A DNA stretch of 64,000 nt from Blautia massiliensis (ex Durand et al. 2017) (GTDB lineage: Bacteria > Bacillota > Clostridia > Lachnospirales > Lachnospiraceae): positions 1,301,293 through 1,365,292 of the forward strand of contig NZ_LN913006.1 of assembly GCF_001487165.1 (NCBI RefSeq). Direction: 5' to 3'. Below are positions 35,980 through 46,101 of the stretch, one piece after another; positions within the stretch are counted from its first letter, which is position 1; every line of letters begins with the position of its first letter. The notes below the pieces were generated by a model. That model made no database searches. It had not been told where the DNA came from and was given only the letters and a program-made list of their open reading frames with translations. The position numbers and the translations under genes are program-made.

Positions 35980-36633
35980 TTAATAACCCACTCTAACAGA
36001 CGGCACAGAACCGCCAAGAATATTCTGAAGATCACCTGTAATATCTACATTATATGGTCCAAGTACAAAAATATAGCTGGATACCTGCTGAAGGCTTCCT
36101 CCAAGTGAATAACATGCACCGGAAGTAAAATCAATGATCCTCTGTGCAAGCTCCACATCGATTCCTTCAAGATTCAGGATCACGGTAGAATTATCGACCA
36201 GTGTATCCGCAATTTCTCTTGCTTCCTCCATGGTTGTAGGCTTGATCACACAAACTTCCATATTTGCAGCCTGGGAAGAACGCTTGCTTGTACGCATTGG
36301 GGTGATTTTGGAAGAAGGTGCCGGTCTGGAAATACGTTCCTGCCTTGCCGGGGCCTTGGCTGCAGCTGTCTTTGCAGATGACTTGGCAACAGGTGCCTTA
36401 ACCGTTTCATCTTCCGGCTCATCCTCCAGAAAATCCTCTTCCTCGTCATTTTTTTTCTTGGAAAATTTCTCAAAAAATTTCTTCTTTGGTTTCTCTTCCA
36501 TATCATCATCTTCATCGAGGAAATCGTCATCATAATCGTCCTCATCCTCAAGAAGGCTATCATCTAACAATTCGTCATCGTCATAATCGTCGTTCAGTTT
36601 GATGGCATCTAAAAACTTGTCTAAAACGCCCAT
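35980..36633 (-). CDS. sepF: Cell division protein SepF
   Basis: 217 residues. A short amphipathic N-terminal membrane-binding helix (MGVLDKFLDAIKL) precedes a long acidic/Lys linker (about 15-105, many Asp and Glu) and the SepF core (about 120-217) with VCVIKPTTMEEAREIADTL and INLEG-like VILNLEGID. SepF bundles FtsZ filaments and anchors them to the membrane. The linker is longer and more acidic than in B. subtilis SepF (about 150 residues in total). Confidence 0.92.
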   Translation of the reverse strand: MGVLDKFLDAIKLNDDYDDDELLDDSLLEDEDDYDDDFLDEDDDMEEKPKKKFFEKFSKKKNDEEEDFLEDEPEDETVKAPVAKSSAKTAAAKAPARQERISRPAPSSKITPMRTSKRSSQAANMEVCVIKPTTMEEAREIADTLVDNSTVILNLEGIDVELAQRIIDFTSGACYSLGGSLQQVSSYIFVLGPYNVDITGDLQNILGGSVPSVRVGY

Positions 36634-36657
36634 TTTAAATCTCCAATCTTATTAGTC

Positions 36658-37350
36658 TTATAATGCGTAATTTCTTGCACCAAAAATACCAGTGCCTACA
36701 CGCACCATCGTAGCGCCCTCCTGCACGGCAACCATGTAATCTCCGGTCATTCCCATACTCAGAACACTCATAGTAACATTATTAATGTTTTTAGCAGCAA
36801 TGTCAACACTTAATTTCTTAAGTTCACGGAAAATTTCGCGATTTTCCTCTGCATTATCAACATAGGGAGCAATTGTCATGAGCCCCTTTATCTGAATGTG
36901 TGAAAAATCTGAGATCTGTTCTATAAGCGGTAAAACTTCTTCCGGTTTCAGACCAAATTTACTTTCTTCCTGCGCTACATTTACTTCTATAAGGATCGGA
37001 ACAATAACCGCTTTTTTCGCTGCTTCTTTTTCAATCGTCTCGGCCAGGCGAAGCGAATCTACAGAATGGATCATTGCAACTTTATCCACAATATATTTTA
37101 CTTTATTACGCTGAAGATGTCCGATCATATGCCATTTGACATCTGAAGGCATCTGATCATATTTATCCACGATCTCCTGCACTTTGTTCTCTCCAAAGAC
37201 ACGTGCTCCGGCATCATAAGCCTCCTTCAGCATCTCCACCGGTTTGGTTTTGCTTACTGCGATCAGTGTGACTTCATTCGGATCTCTGTTAATTTTATTG
37301 CAGGATTCATTAATATTTTTCTGCACCTGTGCCAAATTTTCCGCTACCAT
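36658..37350 (-). CDS. YggS-family PLP homeostasis protein
   Basis: 230 residues. TLIAVSKTKPVEM contains the lysine that binds PLP, followed by FGENKVQE, WHMIGHLQRNK and LSMGMTGDYMVAV, all conserved in the YggS/YlmE/PLPBP family. The protein carries PLP without known catalysis and maintains vitamin B6 balance. It precedes sepF by 24 bases, as in many Firmicutes. Confidence 0.93.
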   Translation of the reverse strand: MVAENLAQVQKNINESCNKINRDPNEVTLIAVSKTKPVEMLKEAYDAGARVFGENKVQEIVDKYDQMPSDVKWHMIGHLQRNKVKYIVDKVAMIHSVDSLRLAETIEKEAAKKAVIVPILIEVNVAQEESKFGLKPEEVLPLIEQISDFSHIQIKGLMTIAPYVDNAEENREIFRELKKLSVDIAAKNINNVTMSVLSMGMTGDYMVAVQEGATMVRVGTGIFGARNYAL

Positions 37351-37369
37351 GATATAAATCCTCCTTTAA

Positions 37370-38812
37370 TTAGTAAAGTATATCCTGTTCACTTACTTTA
37401 TCTGCATTTTTCACAATACGGTCATATCGGACAAGCCCATTATAGGTTTCCTTTGATACAACCGCATATTCCTCATTTTCATCCAGGATCTCGATCCGGC
37501 GGAATACCGCATATCCCTGATTGACACAGAAAACTCCCTCCAGAACTTCTGTATCTCCGATGATAAACTTCTCTCCACTATCCGGCTCAACAAGAGCATC
37601 GCCTTCTTTAAATTTATTCTTGTCTACGTAATAAATATAGCTTGTTTCCTGTGTTTCTTTGTCTGTGATCTCATCACGGCCATAGATACCGGCATTGACA
37701 AAGGTTGTCGTACTGTCGCCTTTTTTATTTCTGCCGGAAAGCATAAATCCGGATTGCTGTGTTTCATCATCCGTCGTAAGATATTTGGAAGGTATTGCAT
37801 AAAACTCCTTCGTTACGATAGAAGATAACGGGATCTTTAAACCTGTCACATTGTTCGTGACAAGTTCTATTTCCAGAAACCGGTCTGACGCATATCGGAT
37901 CAGTCCCTTATTAAAATCAATCTTACCGTATTTAGCCCCATCGATCTCCATGATTGAAAAGTCTCCTGTCTGCGTCAGATCATCTTTCAGGAACTTGACG
38001 CGGATCGATGTACGCTCCTTCAGATTAGCAGCCTGCTTCTCACTTAAAGGAATCAAAAGACTCCAGCGTTCATCTGTAATGATCGTATAAATATCATCTC
38101 CGGCCTTTATCTGTCCATCTGTTTTCAGATCCGTTTCCTGATAGGAATTCTGATCAAAATCAGCAGCTGTGACATTATCAACGGTTTTGGTTTCGTAGCC
38201 ATCTGTAGAATACAGGATGATCCCGTCTGTCTGCGCACGGCGGATATTTGGATCACTGGAAACTATAGTTGTAACTGTGGCTTCCTCTCCATCTTCAGAC
38301 GTCGTGCTTGCAGAAGAAGCTCCCGAACTGTCTGAAGCATACTGAAGGATGTTTCCATTGAGCTGATATTTAAAACTATAGGCACTGTTGAATTTGCTGG
38401 GATCAAATCCTTTGGAAAAGCTTTGCATATTACTGCGTATATCCGCCAGTTCCTCTCTGCTCAGAGAGGTTACATTGTCTGCAGATCTTGAACTGTTCAG
38501 GCTGTAGACAGCACCGTTGGCATTGATCTTGGTACCTTCCCTTGCGTAATATGTAACGTAACCGCCCGCATCTGCCTGCACTACGTTCTCTGTCATGATC
38601 GCCAGCCCTGTGTATGTCTCATTCATGGATAACGGACCGGAGGGAACCTGATAAGATTCCATATGAGAAGCTGTAAGATAAAGAATCACACTAAAGATCA
38701 TATAGATAAAAATTGCTCCGAACATTACAGTTCCAATGTTCAGACCAAAAATTTTACGAAGCTTTGCTAAGAATCCCGGAGTTTTTCCGGAATGTACTTT
38801 ATTATCCGGCAA
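37370..38812 (-). CDS. HlyD-like membrane-anchored protein upstream of sepF cluster
   Basis: 480 residues. A basic cytoplasmic tail of about 25 residues, one transmembrane segment (about 28-48) and a long external part with a lipoyl-like ADAGGYVTYYAREGTKINANG segment and beta-rich C-terminal half, as in HlyD/membrane-fusion adaptors. The coiled-coil hairpin usual in efflux adaptors is weak or short, and no ABC transporter is adjacent. It begins with TTG at 38812, eight bases after AGGAGG. It shares a transcript with the yggS, sepF and ylmH genes, so a role in envelope or division is possible. Confidence 0.8.
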   Translation of the reverse strand: MPDNKVHSGKTPGFLAKLRKIFGLNIGTVMFGAIFIYMIFSVILYLTASHMESYQVPSGPLSMNETYTGLAIMTENVVQADAGGYVTYYAREGTKINANGAVYSLNSSRSADNVTSLSREELADIRSNMQSFSKGFDPSKFNSAYSFKYQLNGNILQYASDSSGASSASTTSEDGEEATVTTIVSSDPNIRRAQTDGIILYSTDGYETKTVDNVTAADFDQNSYQETDLKTDGQIKAGDDIYTIITDERWSLLIPLSEKQAANLKERTSIRVKFLKDDLTQTGDFSIMEIDGAKYGKIDFNKGLIRYASDRFLEIELVTNNVTGLKIPLSSIVTKEFYAIPSKYLTTDDETQQSGFMLSGRNKKGDSTTTFVNAGIYGRDEITDKETQETSYIYYVDKNKFKEGDALVEPDSGEKFIIGDTEVLEGVFCVNQGYAVFRRIEILDENEEYAVVSKETYNGLVRYDRIVKNADKVSEQDILY

Positions 38813-38855
38813 ATGAATGCCTCCTTTACATCGTTCATCTCTTAAAGTTCGTTTT

Positions 38856-38884
38856 ATTGTAACATTTTATTTAAATGAATACAA
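38856..38884 (-). promoter_or_regulatory. Promoter of the HlyD-like - yggS - sepF operon
   Basis: On the minus strand TTGTAT, 17-base spacer, TACAAT, with a leader of about 40 bases to the TTG start. It faces away from lexA. Confidence 0.6.
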
Positions 38885-38897
38885 GCTTTAAAACGTG

Positions 38898-38950
38898 CGA
38901 ACATACTTTCCGAATATCCGTTTGCCATTTTTTCAAAAGTATGTTATACT
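38898..38950 (+). promoter_or_regulatory. lexA promoter with two SOS-box-like sites
   Basis: TTGCCA (38922-38927), 17-base spacer, TATACT (38945-38950). CGAATATCCGTTTG (38911-38924) overlaps the -35 and resembles the Firmicutes LexA box (CGAACNNNNGTTCG type); CGAACATACTTTCC (38898-38911) is a second, weaker match directly abutting it. This fits lexA autoregulation. Confidence 0.65.
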
Positions 38951-39026
38951 ATTCAAAATATAATTTCGTGATGCTGTCATATTATGGTCGACAGCAGATA
39001 AAATCAACCCAGGGAGGTAAGTACAC

Positions 39027-39647
39027 ATGACATATGGCAGAATCAGTAAAAAGCAGCAGGAAATACTGGATTATATGAAAAATGAGATCCTTAACAGAGG
39101 TTTTCCGCCCTCCGTCCGTGAAATCTGTGAAGCAGTAAACCTGAAATCCACATCTTCCGTTCACTCCCATCTGGAAGCTCTGGAAAAAAACGGATATATC
39201 CGCAGAGATGCCACCAAGCCCCGTGCGATCGAGATCATTGATGATAATTTCAATCTGGTCCGCCGCGAGGTTGTCAATGTTCCTCTTGTAGGCACTGTTG
39301 CTGCCGGACAGCCGATCCTGGCAGTGGAAAATATCGATGCTTACTTTCCGATCCCGGCTGAATATATGCCCAATGAACAAAGTTTCATGCTGACTGTCAA
39401 AGGCGACAGTATGATCAATGCAGGTATTTTTGATGGAGATCAGGTTCTTGTAAAGCAGCAGGCGACAGCAGAAAATGGCGACATGGTAGTTGCTCTGATC
39501 GATGATTCTGCAACAGTTAAGACTTTCTACAAAGAAAATGGTTATTATCGACTTCAGCCGGAGAACGACAATATGGAACCGATCATCATCACCGGTAATC
39601 TGCAGATCCTCGGCAAAGTATTTGGTGTATTTCGTTTCTTTTCATGA
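39027..39647 (+). CDS. lexA: LexA repressor
   Basis: 206 residues: winged-helix domain (about 1-70, [24 protein letters not shown]), cleavage site Ala-Gly in VAAGQP (about 92-93), catalytic Ser in [10 protein letters not shown] and Lys in [15 protein letters not shown]. It represses SOS genes until RecA-stimulated self-cleavage. The start has GGGAGG nine bases upstream. Monocistronic, with a strong terminator and a promoter that carries its own putative boxes. Confidence 0.95.
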   Translation: MTYGRISKKQQEILDYMKNEILNRGFPPSVREICEAVNLKSTSSVHSHLEALEKNGYIRRDATKPRAIEIIDDNFNLVRREVVNVPLVGTVAAGQPILAVENIDAYFPIPAEYMPNEQSFMLTVKGDSMINAGIFDGDQVLVKQQATAENGDMVVALIDDSATVKTFYKENGYYRLQPENDNMEPIIITGNLQILGKVFGVFRFFS

Positions 39648-39688
39648 AAATATAAACAACAGATCCCACCCAATGTAATGTGATCTAA

Positions 39689-39743
39689 AAAGAGAGATAT
39701 CTTTAAGGTAGCTGTACAGCCCCACAAAGATATCTCTCTTTTT
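39689..39743 (+). terminator. Bidirectional terminator after lexA
   Basis: AAAAGAGAGATATCTTT pairs with AAAGATATCTCTCTTTT across a 21-base loop; A and T runs on opposite sides let it work in both directions, serving also the rsfS end. Confidence 0.9.
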
Positions 39744-39823
39744 TTTCAGCAGAAAACTTCTGCTTTTTGATTTCTTCTTATTTAGTTCACATAATATTTT
39801 ACAGTAAACCAATATAACAAATT

Positions 39824-40189
39824 TTACTCATTCTCACCAAGAAATTCTTCCGCATCAAGAATCTTGCCGTCTCTCCAGATCCTCTCAAGATCGTAGAAAA
39901 GTCTGTTTTCCTCATCAAAGATATGGATGATCATGTCACCGTAATCCATGAGGACCCAGCTGGAGTTTCTGGTTCCCTCGATCTGTTTTGCTTCATATCC
40001 GGCACGGCCAAGCATTTCATCTGCATTGTCAACCATTGCCTGTACCTGATTCTGGTTGGAAGCACTTGCGATCACAAAATAATCTGCGATCACGGAAACC
40101 TCATGGATATCAATGATCTTGATATCCTTTGCTTTTTTATCATCCAGTGCCTTGCAGGCGATCCGGACCATCTCTTTTTCGATACTCAT
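39824..40189 (-). CDS. rsfS: Ribosomal silencing factor RsfS
   Basis: 121 residues. Family pattern: VIADYFVIASASNQNQVQAMVD and WVLMDYGDMIIHIFDEENRLFYDLERIW. It binds ribosomal protein uL14 and blocks subunit joining in starvation. It ends the rplU-obg operon, six bases after the preceding gene. In older nomenclature ybeB/Iojap. Confidence 0.94.
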   Translation of the reverse strand: MSIEKEMVRIACKALDDKKAKDIKIIDIHEVSVIADYFVIASASNQNQVQAMVDNADEMLGRAGYEAKQIEGTRNSSWVLMDYGDMIIHIFDEENRLFYDLERIWRDGKILDAEEFLGENE

Positions 40190-40195
40190 AGAATT

Positions 40196-40810
40196 TTAAT
40201 CCTCCTGTCTGTTGGCTGCATCCTGCATTTTTCTGTCATGGAGTTCTTTATAATAAACATAAGCATCCCTGGTCGTACTGTCGATTTCCTTGGGATTTTC
40301 CTCCAGATATTCCAGTGTATCCTTTAAAATCTCATACATACACTCATCCAGATCTTCAAAAGCAATCTTTCGCACCTTCGCAAGATTCGGAGCTTTGTCA
40401 CGCATTGGTTCAATATAATCTGAAATATATACGATCTTCTCAAGAAGGCTCATTCCCGGTCTTCCTGTTGTATGATAAGTGATCGCTGTCAGGATCTCTT
40501 CGTCTTTAATATCATATTTACTGCTGGCCACATAAGCCCCCAGTTTGGCATGAAGAAGAAACGGATGATCCTTTTCAAAATCTGATACCGGAATATCATG
40601 CTGGCTGCACAGCTTCAGTTTCTTTTTATTAGGAATACACTTTGCACTGTCATGAAGAAGTCCTGCAGCCTGTGCATCCTCCAGATCATAATCATAAACC
40701 ATGGCAAGTGCAGCACAAGTGTACATAACCCCCATTGTATGCTCAAATCTGGCCTCATCCAGATATTTGGAAAGTTTCTTTTTTATCTTGATAAAATCAT
40801 ATTTTCCCAT
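40196..40810 (-). CDS. yqeK: YqeK-type HD domain hydrolase (Ap4A hydrolase family)
   Basis: 204 residues. HD metal ligands: His in FEHTMGVMY, HD in LLHDSAK, His in HPFLLHAKLGA and Asp in YISDYIEP. YqeK of B. subtilis and relatives hydrolyse diadenosine tetraphosphate. An in-frame ATG at 40846 and one at 40819 exist; the ATG at 40810 (MGKYDFIKI) has the AAAGGA spacing of about ten and is preferred. Overlaps the nadD end by 14 bases. Confidence 0.9.
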   Translation of the reverse strand: MGKYDFIKIKKKLSKYLDEARFEHTMGVMYTCAALAMVYDYDLEDAQAAGLLHDSAKCIPNKKKLKLCSQHDIPVSDFEKDHPFLLHAKLGAYVASSKYDIKDEEILTAITYHTTGRPGMSLLEKIVYISDYIEPMRDKAPNLAKVRKIAFEDLDECMYEILKDTLEYLEENPKEIDSTTRDAYVYYKELHDRKMQDAANRQED

Positions 40811-41438
40811 CTGAATCATTTCCTTTATAGATATCGTTTTTCTCAATATAGGAAATCACAGGCTTGGGAACATAATAGCGGAGACTCTGCCCGCTTTCAT
40901 GCCAGGAACGGAGCAGCTCACTGGAAACATCAATATTCATGGTATCCAGTCGAATAAAATTCCCGTTATACTTCTGTGACAGAAGTTGCATCTGCTGATC
41001 AAGTTCCTTCAATGGAGTATGATCTCTGGTTGCCACTACCAGTACTGCTTCCTGACAAATGCGTTCCGGTTCCATCCAGGTATCAAAATTAAAAAGCGAA
41101 TCTGCACCGATGATAAAATAATACTCTGTGTCCGGATTCGCTTTATTCAGCTGTTCCAGAGTCCGGTAAGTATACGTATAGCCTTCCTCATGCATCTCGA
41201 TCAGAGACAGCTCAAAGTGAGGATTATCCTCTATGGCAAGACGGACCATTTCCGCACGCTGTTCATCAGTCGCTCTGCCCTTACGGTTCCGTTTATGAGG
41301 TGGATTTCCGCAGGGCATGAACAAAACTTTATCAAGCTCAAGCTGTTCATAGGCTTTTTCTCCCAGGATCAAATGACCCATATGAATGGGATCAAAAGTA
41401 CCACCCATGATTCCTATTTTTTTTGTTGCTTTGCTCAT
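40797..41438 (-). CDS. nadD: Nicotinate-nucleotide adenylyltransferase
   Basis: 213 residues. The nucleotidyltransferase motif GGTFDPIHMGHL is at residues 11-22 and SSELLR near the C-terminus is the ISSTxIR-like motif. It makes deamido-NAD from nicotinate mononucleotide. GGGAGG precedes the ATG by six bases. Located in its usual place between yhbY and yqeK. Confidence 0.94.
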   Translation of the reverse strand: MSKATKKIGIMGGTFDPIHMGHLILGEKAYEQLELDKVLFMPCGNPPHKRNRKGRATDEQRAEMVRLAIEDNPHFELSLIEMHEEGYTYTYRTLEQLNKANPDTEYYFIIGADSLFNFDTWMEPERICQEAVLVVATRDHTPLKELDQQMQLLSQKYNGNFIRLDTMNIDVSSELLRSWHESGQSLRYYVPKPVISYIEKNDIYKGNDSDGKI

Positions 41439-41454
41439 TTATAACCTCCCGAGA

Positions 41455-41745
41455 TTACGGAAGAATGATTTTTTTCTTGTCCTTTTTACCTTCTCTGTAG
41501 AGAACGATCTTTTTACCGATCACCTGTACTACCTGAGATCTTGTTCTCTCTGCAAGAACCTGTGCCATTTCACGTGGATCCTCCAGACAGTTCTGAAGAA
41601 CGCTGATCTTGATCAGCTCTCTTGCTGCAAGAGCTTCCTCAACAGCAGCGGTATTTTCAGGAGTAAGACCACCCTTGCCAAGCTGAAGGATCGGATCCAT
41701 TGTCATGGCAAGGCCTTTTAAATATGCTCTCTGCTTACTTGTCAT
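41455..41745 (-). CDS. yhbY: YhbY family CRM-domain RNA-binding protein
   Basis: 96 residues. KQRAYLKGLAMTMDPILQLGKGGLT and the GxxG-type loop are characteristic of the CRM domain, which associates with pre-50S ribosomes. The frame could begin at 41751, but AGAGG stands right against that ATG; ATG 41745 has better spacing. Located 11 bases after obg. Confidence 0.9.
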   Translation of the reverse strand: MTSKQRAYLKGLAMTMDPILQLGKGGLTPENTAAVEEALAARELIKISVLQNCLEDPREMAQVLAERTRSQVVQVIGKKIVLYREGKKDKKKIILP

Positions 41746-41756
41746 TGTCATACCTC

Positions 41757-43058
<1,302 letters not shown>

Positions 43059-43065
43059 CTATTCC

Positions 43066-43103
43066 AAAAAAAGGCTCCAAACCGGATCGATTTGAAGCCT
43101 TTT
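43066..43103 (-). terminator. Attenuator/terminator between rpmA and obg
   Basis: On the minus strand AAAAGGCT-CAAA-C pairs with G-TTTG-AGCCTTTT (two mismatches), followed by a run of seven T. It lies inside the operon, so read-through to obg is expected to be partial. Confidence 0.75.
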
Positions 43104-43113
43104 ACCTATTTCA

Positions 43114-43401
43114 TTACTCTGCGTCTACAGGAACGATAGAAACCTGTTTCTTATCGCGACCTTTTCTTGTGAATCTTACGACTCCGTCTGTAAGTGCAAA
43201 TAAAGTATAGTCTTTACCGCAGCCTACGTTTTCACCTGGGTGAATCTTGGTTCCGCGCTGTCTGTAAAGAATGTTTCCGGCTTTTACAAACTGTCCGTCT
43301 GCTCTTTTCGCACCTAATCTCTTAGACTCGGAATCACGACCGTTCTTTGTAGAACCAACTCCCTTTTTATGTGCGAATAACTGAAGGTTCATCTTCATCA
43401 T
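43114..43401 (-). CDS. rpmA: 50S ribosomal protein L27 with N-terminal extension
   Basis: 95 residues. It begins MMKMNLQLF followed by [15 protein letters not shown]. In S. aureus L27 an equivalent MxxxNLQLF extension is removed by the protease Prp after the Phe, exposing Ala-His-Lys-Lys at the peptidyl transferase centre; the prp gene stands immediately upstream here. AGGAGG lies ten bases before the first ATG. Confidence 0.96.
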   Translation of the reverse strand: MMKMNLQLFAHKKGVGSTKNGRDSESKRLGAKRADGQFVKAGNILYRQRGTKIHPGENVGCGKDYTLFALTDGVVRFTRKGRDKKQVSIVPVDAE

Positions 43402-43406
43402 TGTTG

Positions 43407-43727
43407 TTACACCTCCTTGACTTTTACTGTCAAATATCGATTGTTATAACTACCAGCAATTTCCGTCAGACCGAGAAGTAAGGAATCCATAAGGAGCATC
43501 CCCCGTTCAGAAAGATCATTTCTGAAATGAATGGAAACAAATCCATCCTTTTCCTGCACATCAAATTTATCATCTGTGAATTTCTCAAGAGAATTCACCG
43601 TGGTAATGATCAGTGCAGATACCGCAGCACAGACAATATCCTGTCCGGCTTCTGCATAACCGGCATGTCCCTTCGAAATAAATTCTTCGTAAGATCCGTT
43701 TTTCTTTCTGACTTTAATTGTAATCAT
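43407..43727 (-). CDS. prp: Ribosomal-processing cysteine protease Prp
   Basis: 106 residues. The catalytic His and Cys lie in [18 protein letters not shown], 12 residues apart as in S. aureus Prp. It is predicted to cut the N-terminal extension of L27 encoded next door. Position between rplU and rpmA is standard in Firmicutes. Confidence 0.93.
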   Translation of the reverse strand: MITIKVRKKNGSYEEFISKGHAGYAEAGQDIVCAAVSALIITTVNSLEKFTDDKFDVQEKDGFVSIHFRNDLSERGMLLMDSLLLGLTEIAGSYNNRYLTVKVKEV

Positions 43728-43739
43728 GATGACACCAGA

Positions 43740-44045
43740 TTAACCGTTAATCTTTTCGATCTTAACTTTGGTGTACTGCTGTCTATGTCCGTTTTTCTTG
43801 TGATATCCAGTTTTGCGTTTGTATTTGTAAACGATGACCTTGCGATTCTTACCGTTTTCAACTACAGAAGCGGTAACACTGGCATCTTTTACATCCTCGC
43901 CAACCTTTAATCCGTCATTGCTGACTGCGATCACGTTGTCAAATGTTACGGTTTCACCAGCTTCTACACCGAGCTTTTCAACTTTAATTACGTCACCCTC
44001 GGCAACCTTGTACTGTTTACCACCTGTTGCAATAATTGCGTACAT
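43740..44045 (-). CDS. rplU: 50S ribosomal protein L21
   Basis: 101 residues. [17 protein letters not shown] at the N-terminus and [24 protein letters not shown] toward the C-terminus are diagnostic of bL21. The frame could open at a GTG at 44054, but the ATG at 44045 has AGGAGG eight bases upstream. Confidence 0.97.
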   Translation of the reverse strand: MYAIIATGGKQYKVAEGDVIKVEKLGVEAGETVTFDNVIAVSNDGLKVGEDVKDASVTASVVENGKNRKVIVYKYKRKTGYHKKNGHRQQYTKVKIEKING

Positions 44046-44166
44046 CTGTGGCACCTCCTAATTATTTACTCGCCAAATTCGGTGGCTCCTGTTCTGAAAC
44101 TGAAGCTCTTTAACCTCTTTGTGCGGCATACTCGATTATCATAACAGTAACATACTGTTATGTCAA
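44046..44166 (-). promoter_or_regulatory. rplU promoter and leader (candidate L21 leader RNA)
   Basis: On the minus strand TTGACA (44166-44161), 17-base spacer, TATGAT (44143-44138). The leader of about 85 bases contains CAGGAGCCACCGAATTTGG and GAGCTTCAGTTTC segments which can fold. An autoregulatory L21 leader is known in Firmicutes; assignment here is by position, not by fold. Confidence 0.6.
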
Positions 44167-44186
44167 TAGTTTTTTTGATATTTTTA

Positions 44187-45410
44187 TTATTTTTTTGTAA
44201 GCTCCCGAATGTCCTCGATCACCGGACGTCTTACTTTCTTTCTGGTCATTTCCAGGATATGCAATGGTGTGATATCAATGGCCCTGCTCTTTATCGGATC
44301 TTTTCTGAGGAGCTTCTGTAAAACATGAAAGAGTTCATCTCTGTGATCCGGATTTTCCATGTTGATAAAATCGATCAGGATAATACCTGAAAGATTACGC
44401 AGCCGTAACTGCCGACCGATCTCCGCAGCCGCTTCCAGATTGATCTTGCGGAAGGTTTCTTCCATTTTCTTCTTTCCGGTATATTTTCCACTGTTTACAT
44501 CAATGGATACAAAGGCCTCCGTCTGCTGGATCACCAGAAATCCGCCGCTGTTCAGCCATACTTTTTCTTTCTGGATCGCATCCAGTGCAGTTTCCACGCG
44601 ATACAGCTTATAAAGCGGAAGAAGTTTGTCCTGATAAAAACGAAGCTTTTCTTTAAGCTCCGGGCTGATCTCTTCCAGATATCCCAGGATCATTTCTCTG
44701 ATTTCCGGCACATCGGTAATGATCTCATCCAGGTCACGACCATAAGCATCCCTTACAGCAGCCACATAAAATGGTTCTGTCTCCAGTACAAGACTGAAAC
44801 AGGTACGGTTCCGTCCCTGAACTACGGCTTTATGGTAGCGGCCCTTCAGCCACTCCAGTTCCTTCAGGATCTCTTCTTTGGAAGCGTCTGCGGCATTGGT
44901 CCGGACAATGATACCGAATTCCTTATCCGGACGCTCTGCTTCCTCTTTCAGCCATCCGCTGAGGCGATGGCGATCTTCCAGTGCCAGCTTGGAAGACAGA
45001 CCAAACTTTTTATCTCCTGTAGTGAGAACAAGATATCTTCCCGTAAAATTCAGATTGGATGTCAGTGCCGGAAGTTTTCCCTTCATGGCATCCCTGCTCA
45101 CCTGTACCAGGAGCTCATCTCCAGGCCGCAATGGTCCGTTTCCTTTTCTTCCTGCGGAAAAAACAGCTCTCTGTGCCTCCGCAAGAGAATAGTAGCATCT
45201 CTTTCCCGGTTCGATCTGCACAAAAGCCGCCTGGATATTGGATGCGATATTTTCAACCTGCCCGGTGTATATATTTCCAAGAATGGATTTTTCCTGATCG
45301 GATTCCAGTCGGATCTCAACGATCCGTTCCTCCTCCGAAAGAGCCGCTACTGTACAGGGCACACCATGGATCTCCATTCTTGTTATGATCAGTTTACTCA
45401 ATTTCCTCAC
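44187..45410 (-). CDS. rng: Ribonuclease E/G family endoribonuclease
   Basis: 407 residues, shorter than E. coli RNase G (489). S1-like domain near residues 40-115 (GNIYTGQVENI), then the catalytic segments SIDVNSGKYTGKK and GIILIDFINM which carry the two metal-binding Asp residues. It cuts single-stranded RNA at 5'-monophosphorylated ends, in rRNA and mRNA processing. The C-terminal region beyond the catalytic domain is nearly absent. Start uncertain: GTG 45410 or TTG 45401, both overlapping the upstream gene's end; MEIHG at 45377 is the first ATG. Confidence 0.88.
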   Translation of the reverse strand: MRKLSKLIITRMEIHGVPCTVAALSEEERIVEIRLESDQEKSILGNIYTGQVENIASNIQAAFVQIEPGKRCYYSLAEAQRAVFSAGRKGNGPLRPGDELLVQVSRDAMKGKLPALTSNLNFTGRYLVLTTGDKKFGLSSKLALEDRHRLSGWLKEEAERPDKEFGIIVRTNAADASKEEILKELEWLKGRYHKAVVQGRNRTCFSLVLETEPFYVAAVRDAYGRDLDEIITDVPEIREMILGYLEEISPELKEKLRFYQDKLLPLYKLYRVETALDAIQKEKVWLNSGGFLVIQQTEAFVSIDVNSGKYTGKKKMEETFRKINLEAAAEIGRQLRLRNLSGIILIDFINMENPDHRDELFHVLQKLLRKDPIKSRAIDITPLHILEMTRKKVRRPVIEDIRELTKK

Positions 45411-46101
45411 CTAATGATTCCAGAGTCACAAAACGTGGGCTTGCATTTTCTCCTTTATCGGCATACATTTCCAGACGTTTCACTGTGAAGGCAAATTCCG
45501 GAAGTTCTTCTCCAATCCAGTGGAAAAATGTGTTTGTTACCATCTCCGGCTTCGTATAATTAGAGCTTGCAGATGCCAGCATATAAAAGAACCCATTCTC
45601 TCTTACTTCCATTTTATAGATATTCGGACGAAGATCGATCTCCTTTTCGCTGCGCTTGGTCTGCTTGGTCACTTTGATCTCCGGCTGTGCCAGAAATTCT
45701 TTCACACGGTTTTTCCAGTCAATAGAAGGCTCTTTGCCCGGACGGAATTCCACAAGATAATCTGCTGCTGCCACCAGTGCCATCGCTTTACCCGCTTTTC
45801 CATCCTCTACCTTGCGGACGCTAACGATATGCATCCCCTCTGCCATCTGTTCCTCCAGACGGGCTGCGATCTCTGCAGTAGGCATATCTTCTGCCATTTC
45901 CAGGTCAAAATAATCTCCGAGACTCTCCATCCCCACTCCAAGTGGAACCGCAAAAGACATGATCATATGCGGGCTGTATCCACCGGAAAACGCTACCGGA
46001 AGTTCTGCACGACGAAGTGCTTTCTGGAAATAACGCATGGTATCCAGATGTCCCACAAACTTCATAGGACCCTCTTTGCTGAATTTAATTCTTACCTTCA
46101 A
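45394..46101 (-). CDS. TIGR03936 / DUF2344 radical-SAM-associated protein
   Basis: 235 residues. VRIKFSKEGPMKFVGHLDTMRYFQKALRRA at the N-terminus is typical of this family, found as a separate protein or fused to the C-terminus of the radical SAM partner. Enzymatic function unknown; it may be the RNA- or protein-binding part of the partner. A GTG at 46110 is in frame, but AGGAGG (46109-46114) overlaps it; the TTG at 46101 has eight-base spacing. The start lies within the radical SAM gene's 3' end. Confidence 0.88.
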   Translation of the reverse strand: MKVRIKFSKEGPMKFVGHLDTMRYFQKALRRAELPVAFSGGYSPHMIMSFAVPLGVGMESLGDYFDLEMAEDMPTAEIAARLEEQMAEGMHIVSVRKVEDGKAGKAMALVAAADYLVEFRPGKEPSIDWKNRVKEFLAQPEIKVTKQTKRSEKEIDLRPNIYKMEVRENGFFYMLASASSNYTKPEMVTNTFFHWIGEELPEFAFTVKRLEMYADKGENASPRFVTLESLGEEIE

